64,000 bases of DNA, from contig NC_056045.1 of the NCBI RefSeq assembly GCF_004379255.2, forward strand, positions 11,125,593-11,189,592, written 5' to 3'. The first letter of the stretch is position 1. Each line of letters starts with the position of its first letter. Below, piece after piece: positions 56,987 through 64,000 of this stretch. The translations under genes were made by a program, and so were the position numbers. The notes below the pieces were generated by a model, which did not search any database, was not told where the DNA came from, and saw nothing but the letters and a program-made list of their open reading frames with translations. This DNA is from Salvia splendens (taxonomy: Eukaryota; Streptophyta; Magnoliopsida; Lamiales; Lamiaceae).

Positions 56987-59896
56987 TCAGTTTCCACTCT
57001 CTTCGTCTTGCATATCCAGTGGCTGTGGGAAGACTTCGCTCGACGATCTTTTATGCGAAGACGAATGATCGTTCGTCCCACTACCATGAGACCCGACTCT
57101 CTCGGCCTGTCGCAGCCCCCCAATGATCTCCTTATTCGTTTGGCTCGACATGTTAGAGCTGCCCGAGGAGCTATGATGCCAGCTACCGAACAATGCAGCT
57201 GTCCACGACTGCCTAGACGAGCCCCTTCTCAGGTTCCCCGAGCTGAAATTCTCGTCCCTCACCACCTTGAACGGATTCTCCAGCGCTTTCACCACATGCC
57301 TCATTGAAGGGCGCCGCGAGGCCTTGGGATTCAGGCACGACTTAGCCACCACCGCAACGGCCCATACCTCTTCGAGAAGATCCTCGTCTACTATGAGAGA
57401 TTGGTCCACAATCTTATTCACCAGTTCCTTCTCGTAGATACTGATGAATGGTAAGTTGCTGTCCAGCCATTGCTGCGCATCAGCATCGCTAGTCGTGCAT
57501 ATCCCGACCTTCCCCGTCACCAGCTCAAGTAACACCATCCCCAAACAGTACACGTCGTAGGCACACATACCAGACGATGATCCTGCCAATTTTTACAACC
57601 ATCAGACTGTTGTGACATGATAGAGTAATTGTGTAATCGAGTCAAACAAAAACGCAAAGAGACAGAATTACGTCGTTCACCAATGTTGTGTTTGCTATGT
57701 CCACGGGCAGAAAAGGAGAATAGATTGTTTTAGAGTTGTGTCCTACTTCTATATAAATAGACACACAGACAACGGGCTAGGCCCAATATAACAATTAGAG
57801 CATACAACAAAAACATAGCATAGCGAGACCCCGTTTGGCGCAAACTATACGGATTCAAGGCATACTAACAAAATACTTAACATTATCCTAGTTCATATAG
57901 CAATCAACAACTGAAAACCGGAGTTCATTTCGTTGCATAACTCTTACCCCGTCTACTAGAAGTCATCCTCGCTACCACACCCTGATGATTATTGGCGCCC
58001 GAAGCACAAGCTTCGCTGAAACTCCCAAGCCGAACCTCATATTTGTCGTCAAGAAGGATGCTACTCGCTTGAACATCTCTGCATAAAACAAGAAAACCAA
58101 GTTCAGTGCTACACTAAATATGCACAAAAACTTCACATTTGATGGTACCTATGAACAATAGGAGGATTGCAGTCATTGTGCAAGTAGGACAAGGCCTCTG
58201 CAGCTCCAATCGCGATCTTCAGCCTCGTGATCCAATCCAACGACTGCAGCCCTTCTTCGGAACTCGTCATCCTGTACAAAGCATTCGACAAATCCCCATT
58301 CGGCATGTATTTATACACCAGAAACTTCACATTGTCATCGTCCAAGCAGTGCCCCACAAGTGGCACCAGCCTCTGGTGCCTCGCCTTCCCAAGAAACTCC
58401 AACTCCGCCACAAACAGCTCTGCTCTCACCAGCTGCAGATCTACTTTCTTCACAACTACAAGCTCCCCGTCCTCCAGCCTCGCGCGAAACAGGCAACCCG
58501 AGTGCCCCTGCTTTATCAAGTTCTCGTCACTGAAATTGCTCGTTGCCACAACCAGCTGGTCAAATGTGAAGGCCTCTCCCAAGCTAGACAAGTCAGCAAC
58601 GAGCGGGGGAGGCTGCTCGACATCTCTACTCTGAGCATGCTGATTACTTCTACTCCGAGCTCTGTGTGATCTCAGAAGCAACAGGAATGCTGTTACAGCT
58701 ATGAAGACTAAACCAAACCCACCAAAAACTCCAATAATAACATAAAGCAGTATACTTCTCCCCCTACTTCTCCCCCTCTTCGTTGGTTCTTCCAATCGAG
58801 GCGGTGGAGTTGGTTGCTGGCTACTATCACTGCCATAGGGTATGCCAACATCCTTGTAAAACTTGGAACATATCTCAAATCCCCTCTGCCTTTCTTCCCT
58901 TGAAAAGCAATTGTTCGAGAGGTTTAAGTGGCCTCCACTAGGCGCTTCCCCTCCGAAAAAGTTGCTTGATAGATCAACTTCACGAGCATTTCCAAATCCG
59001 GGGCTGACATTTCCATAGAAGAGATTGCCGGAGAAGTTGAAGGCTGCACCAGTGGCATCTAAAAAGGAAGGCAAGACGCCGGTGAAGTTGTTTCTAGAAA
59101 CATCTAGATACGTCAATCTCATCAACTCTCCCAGCTCCGGAGGCAGCTCCCCGCTCAAGGAATTCAATCCGAGGTCAAGCTCCACCATTTCGTAAAGATT
59201 TGCAATTTGAGAGGGAATCGAGGAGCTCAGGCTGTTTCTGCTCAAATTCAACTTCTGAAGTCTCGAAAACAGAGCAAAACCGAGCGGGATCGCACCGGAT
59301 AAATAGTTCAACGAGAGGTCAAGCGAGGTGAGATTTCGAAGAGACGAAATCTCGTCAGGAATCTGTCCCGTCAGTGAATTCTGAGAGAGATCGAGGACGG
59401 ACAACGAGTGCAGCTTCTCCAATGCGATCGGCATGCTTCCGGTGATGGAATTGTGAGACAAATTCAAAACCGTAAGATTGCTCAAACTCCCGAGAGACAA
59501 GGGGATTGATCCAGAAATTGAACTGGAGCTAAGATCGAGAACTCGGAGATTGCTCATTTTCGCGCCGAACCAGTTCGGAATCTCGCCGGATAGCAAAAAA
59601 CGAGATGAATTGAAGGTGGATAGAAGAGGAAAATCCTGCAACGAATCAACGGCGAAACGCGGATTTTGCCGCGCTTGGACGCTTCTCCTCAAACCGGAGA
59701 GCGTGATTGAGGTGACGTGGCCGGTTCGGCACTGAATTCCGGTCCAATTGAGGCAGGGATCGGCCTTCTTGTGCCAGCTTTTGGCAGAGATTCCGAGAGA
59801 GGAGCGGAGAAGGAGCAATGCGCGGCGCTCGGCGGGGAAACTAAGCGCGGAGGAGAGGAGCGTGAGGAGTAAGAGTGATAAGAGATGGGGAGCCAT
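56987..59896 (-). CDS. LRR receptor-like protein, probable pseudokinase (At2g16250-like), 824 aa
   Basis: Plasma-membrane receptor-like protein. Exons in transcript order: 59896-58149, 58078-57948, 57582-56987, phases consistent. Signal peptide about 1-20; N-terminal cap with the CLNWTGIQC motif (about 48-56); roughly eight to nine leucine-rich repeats (about 95-315); membrane helix about 381-408; then a kinase-like domain. The ATP lysine is present (VVVKK, about 480-484), but the glycine loop is degenerate (IKQGHSGCLF). The catalytic loop reads HRDVQASSILLD, lacking the usual Lys and Asn, and the DFG site reads LGS. It is thus probably catalytically inactive, which is also typical of the Arabidopsis relative. 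The C-terminus is Ser-rich (SWTAALFGSWHHSSSGSS). The start is the first ATG, followed by a hydrophobic run. A GCCTGA-type repeat sits in the 5' leader (59953-59985). The ligand is unknown. Confidence 0.92.
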
Positions 59897-62800
59897 GAAA
59901 TGAAACTCAGGAGTAAAAGGGGGAAATGAAATGAATGCGGAAGCGGAGGGGAGAGCCTGAGCCTGAGCCTGAGCCTGAGGGATGTGAACAAGGCATTAAT
60001 GGCGGAACTATAACTACATTTTGTATTTCAGTTTGACTATAAATAAGTATTGTGTGGACTGGAAATTGTTATGCTCTATGTATATACGTGTTATATTCAC
60101 AAAAATTAGTTAATTATTTTATTATAAAATTACTAATACACAAACGAGACTCTAGTCCTATTATCTTTTATTTATTATTACTTTTTAATATTTATGCCCT
60201 ACTCAATCAGAGCAACGCTTCTAATTGCGGGCATGGAGAATAACAAATACTAATAATGTGTTAAATGAGACACAAAAGGTGAAATAAATGTGTCTTTTAG
60301 TATGTTCAAGTTAGACAATGTTGTATACACAAAAACTTGTACACACCCATTGGAGATTTGGGATACTATTAAATGCCCCTTACTAGGTGTTCAAACAGTT
60401 ATCCTCCTCACAAACCCGTCCCACATTGAATGAGAGAGGAAAATTGGAAGTTATATGTAATTCATGTTCAACTCTAATTAGTTTGAGGCATTTTGAGAAT
60501 GAACCAAAAACAAATTCGTGCGAGTTTGACCCAAAGCGGACAATATCAAACTAATGTTGAAGTCGACGATCCTAACCCCTCATAATTCGTTTAAATAATA
60601 AATTGCACAAAATATGTTTATATTTTAATTTTGGGTACGACTTTTAGATTTGTTGTCAAATACTTGTCAGCGTAGACAAACCACATTTTTTAGCAAATTT
60701 GCGTAGCCTTGTAAATTTGAAATTAAGATTTGGAAGTCATGTAAAACCAAGATTTTGGCGAAGTTAGTCCATTTAAAACTAATTAATATTCTTCTATATT
60801 AGTATTCGAATACCTAGTACTATCAATTTGCACTCCCATTTTTTCTGTTTTTTTCAAATTAGATCGGTCTTTGTAAAGTATTAATAAGTGTTTGACTTTA
60901 GTTTTATTTTTATTTGTGTTATTATTATAAATCATGATTGAAGTATTGTTAGTAAAAAATGAGACAGAAGACTTGTCATAAATAAATAAAGATTAATTTT
61001 ACCGGATAACCTAAAATGAAAAAATAAGACTATATTCATGAACTAATGTAATATTGCATTTATAGTTATTTTATTTATTATCATTCAGTACTTATAATCT
61101 TATAATCCCATTAATATTTTCTTAATTAGTTATTATTTTTTAATATATGAGTAACATAATAATAATGATATTATTATTGTTGTATAAAATAATAAATAAA
61201 ATATTAAATACATTATATGTATGAGTTCTAAAATTAGAAAAATAATCCTAAAGAATTGCACTATTTTTCTTAGTTTCAGCATTATGGTTAATTTTACGTT
61301 TAACTAATAATCAAACAATTTCTGAAATTCAAAGAAATTATATGCTAGTACCACTTTTTTTCATAAAATCCTAGCAATCAAGCATGCTATCACTATTTTC
61401 TTTGAGTTTTATGATGCTAATTAGTCGGGAGTTTGCTAAGTTTTAGGAATAATCCAAATAATTATTATATATACTTTCTCCACCTATGTTAAATAATACT
61501 CTCTCCGTCCCACAAAAATATGTACTTTCAAATTTTGAAAACTTTTTTTTACTGTAATGAGCTCAGCCTCTATTAATAATACTTTAATTATTTTTTCTCT
61601 ATACACCTCTCTTACTTTTCTAATTTTATTATAGTACGAATTTTAATGTCCAATTGCTAAAATAGAGATGGAAAATGAGAAATATAAATATAGTACTACG
61701 ACAGAAGGACAAAAATGGTTAAAATTTTCATAAATAGAAATAAAAATAATTTTAGTGGATGAATTCAACCTAAAATAGTGACTATATAATTTAAACGATG
61801 GTGGTCCATCTCCATTCCCTGTATCCCTGTATTTTGAAAATCCAACAAAGATTATCAAAATATAAGTAATTGAGCTTAATTACGTATTTTCACGTGAAAA
61901 AAGTATTATAGACTAAATACTCCGTATAACTTATCCATTTTTTTTTAAGTAATTGAGAGTTATTATTTATTTTCTCGTACAGAAGTTTTTAATCTGAAAT
62001 ATAATTAACCAATTTCTTTATTCACAAAATTTTGTGCAAACTGTGTTTACGGTCCAAAATTTGTAACATATACATTTATAATAATTTTATATTGTATGAT
62101 ATATTTGTGATTTTATTAATATTTGATCATGTAATATTGTATCTTAATTAACCTATTAAATAATATTTGTATTGTTGAATTATCTGGTACATACATCCCT
62201 CTCGATTATTTTCTTAGTAATCCTAATAATTAACCACAATCATTCACGTCTTGTACTTCTTCTTAAAGTTCGTCTGTGTATTTAAAGATTTTGATTAAGT
62301 AGTTTTATTACTTTTATATATACTCAATGGTTTGATTCAACTAAAAAAAATGATAACCACTCAACTTGGATTCGATATTGATTTTGAGATGTCAGGGTTT
62401 CGTTTATTAGGACAAAAAACTCAGACTATATTTTAGAATTATATGATCGGTGTCTTTTTATTATGCTAATTTTGCCTTATTATAAGTACAATGAATGAAC
62501 CATATATATTAGTCGATGTCTTCATTTCACGAGTAACTATAATAGGTGGACAAATACTATAAAGTCTAAAATTCAGACTTTTGCAGCCACTTGCACAAAT
62601 GAGAGCTCTTGCAATCATCCATCAGATGTGGACTCGTGTATGAATTTGAAATTTCAATATTGAACAAAATTAGGTCTAGCGGCTTCTAAATTTCGATATT
62701 TGAAATTTCTATATTGAAGTTAATTAATTGTATAAAATAATAGATGTGAGATTTTAAAATTAAATGAATTCTCTTTTATTTTAAAATGAGTTTTCTAATT

Positions 62801-63331
62801 TAGTTTGTATCATTGGATATTGGTGTTATATTGGGAGATCTAATTTAGTTTCCTAATTCTCTTTTATTTTAAAATGTTCGTAATGGTGGTTCACGGAGCC
62901 AATCGTATTCTACAACAACATTTGAGAATTAACTCGGTTTGTTCGTCATGACCAACACATGCAAATATAACGAGACTCGATCGAACCTGATCAGGTGTCA
63001 CACACGCATTTGAAATCACACATGCATTTGGTCCGGGTCTAGATTGGACCGAATTCGGATCTAGTTTTTATTGGGGTCGACCTGATCCACACACGTGTGA
63101 GCATTTAACAATATGGTTGCTATAATATTTTTATTCTACACATCATATACAATCTCTAGTTTTGTTACGGCTGCACTGCGCTTACTAAGGTTTTTGAAGT
63201 AATTAATATAACGGGTTTATGAACGTGATTAATCATATCTTCTTATTTGATTAATGCACGAGAACTTAAGAATTTCTCTAATAAATGGTGAAAAATAAAA
63301 TGAACACCCATGTATGATGCATGCATTCTAA
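59897..63331. other. Intergenic AT-rich region
   Basis: 59897-60000 is the probable 5' leader and promoter of the LRR gene on the minus strand, with about five gagcct units. Beyond it I see no gene. Broken MITE ends lie at about 61496 (tactctctccgtcccac). 62880-63110 is a less AT-rich patch with cacacacg/cgtgtg words, without ORF or a recognisable family. Confidence 0.5.
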
Positions 63332-63608
63332 TGCTCCCTCCGTCCACAAAAAATAGTCTCACTTATGGACGACACGGGTATTAATGAGAAAGTAGTAAAG
63401 TAAAAAAAATAATGAGAAAAAGTAGGTAAAGTAAGACAGATAGGTAGAAAAAATGAGAAAAGTATGACAGAGAGGAGAGTATATAGTAAAGTATGAGAAA
63501 AAAGAAAACAAATAGGTAACGTATGAAAGACAAACTTTCTATTTTTAGAAATTAGACTATTTTTTGTGGACATCCCAAAATGACAAAATAAAACTATTTT
63601 TTGTGGAT
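63332..63608. mobile_element. Stowaway-like MITE with a duplicated right end
   Basis: Left end tgctccctccgtccacaaaa; the matching right end, actattttttgtggac, occurs at 63557-63572 and again as aactattttttgtggatga at 63591-63609. The right border is therefore unclear. Confidence 0.5.
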
Positions 63609-63615
63609 GAATAAT

Positions 63616-63616
<1 letters not shown>

Positions 63617-63650
<34 letters not shown>

Positions 63651-63764
63651 TATTATTATTATTATAATACTCCATATTATAATAATAATTATTAATATTA
63701 ATATTAATATTATTATTATTATTATTATAATACTCCATATTATAATAATAATTATTAATATTAA

Positions 63765-63828
<64 letters not shown>
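63617..63828. repeat. (TAA)n/(TTA)n microsatellite with an embedded duplicated motif
   Basis: A run of TAA units changes into TTA units, so the tract can fold on itself. The segment around ataatactccatattataa occurs twice (about 63664 and 63728), each followed by attattaatattaata. The tract ends with about 20 TTA units. Confidence 0.9.
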
Positions 63829-64000
63829 GCACACAAGTTGTTCCATATTTGATGATATAGAGATGAGATCGTATACAACGATCCATCAAATTCACACGTA
63901 CAAAATCCACATATTTTATATTCATTTCATTAAAAAATCTATTGTAGCTATAAAGCATCCACAATATTTTTAAGAAAGTAATCAAATAAGAACTATAGTC

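Noticed and set aside
58139..58669. Plus-strand frames opposite the LRR receptor gene
   Set aside because: Antisense shadows of the large minus-strand exon.
63594..63878. Long poly-Ile/Asn/Tyr open frames on both strands
   Set aside because: They are translations of the TAA/TTA microsatellite and have no coding character.

Overview
The window is nuclear DNA of a flowering plant, most likely a eudicot. The host genes have many introns with GT..AG borders in AT-rich DNA. Stowaway-type MITEs ending in a tactccctccgtcc-like inverted repeat recur throughout. Copia, gypsy, PIF/Harbinger and Mutator-like sequences fill the gaps. An asterid (perhaps Lamiales) would fit, but the sequence alone does not prove it. 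I see no rRNA gene, functional tRNA gene, organellar block, CRISPR array or bacterial operon.

Four host genes are well supported. (1) 3104-9538 (+): eight-exon Golgi-type putative methyltransferase of the PMT28 type (DUF248), 728 aa. (2) 17274-19885 (+): two-exon NF-YB transcription factor with the LEC1-type aspartate, 182 aa. (3) 42524-53989 (+): 17-exon HAD-superfamily 5'-nucleotidase, 591 aa, with a possible organelle-targeting leader. (4) 56987-59896 (-): three-exon LRR receptor-like pseudokinase of the At2g16250 type, 824 aa. All exon junctions given were read by eye from GT/AG borders and checked for reading phase. The four genes show no obvious shared pathway.

The rest is layered mobile DNA. 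12.0-16.1 kb: a SINE-like sequence, then a PIF/Harbinger transposon with an intact Myb-like ORF1, a six-copy minisatellite and a transposase ORF stopped by two nonsense codons. 21.1-30.3 kb: a reversed LTR fragment, a decayed copia element, and a gypsy LTR with primer-binding site and a degenerate interior that truncates the copia integrase. 30.9-31.3 kb: a fragment resembling a plant MAPKKK. 32.6-36.8 kb: a fold-back element whose left arm was split by a Stowaway MITE and by a 3.28-kb solo LTR with a perfect 5-bp target duplication. 38.9-41.7 kb: a second, frameshifted Harbinger element with a Mutator-like MITE at its border, flanked by a 9-bp near-perfect duplication. 54.8-56.9 kb: a five-copy tandem array of about 423 bp, each copy carrying a MITE, just beyond the 3' end of the pseudokinase gene.

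I did not find a clear new multi-gene system. The strongest leads are the datable insertion layers at 33-37 kb, the recent MITE-bearing array next to the receptor gene, the captured kinase fragment, and the divergent LEC1-type NF-YB with a possible tandem splice acceptor.
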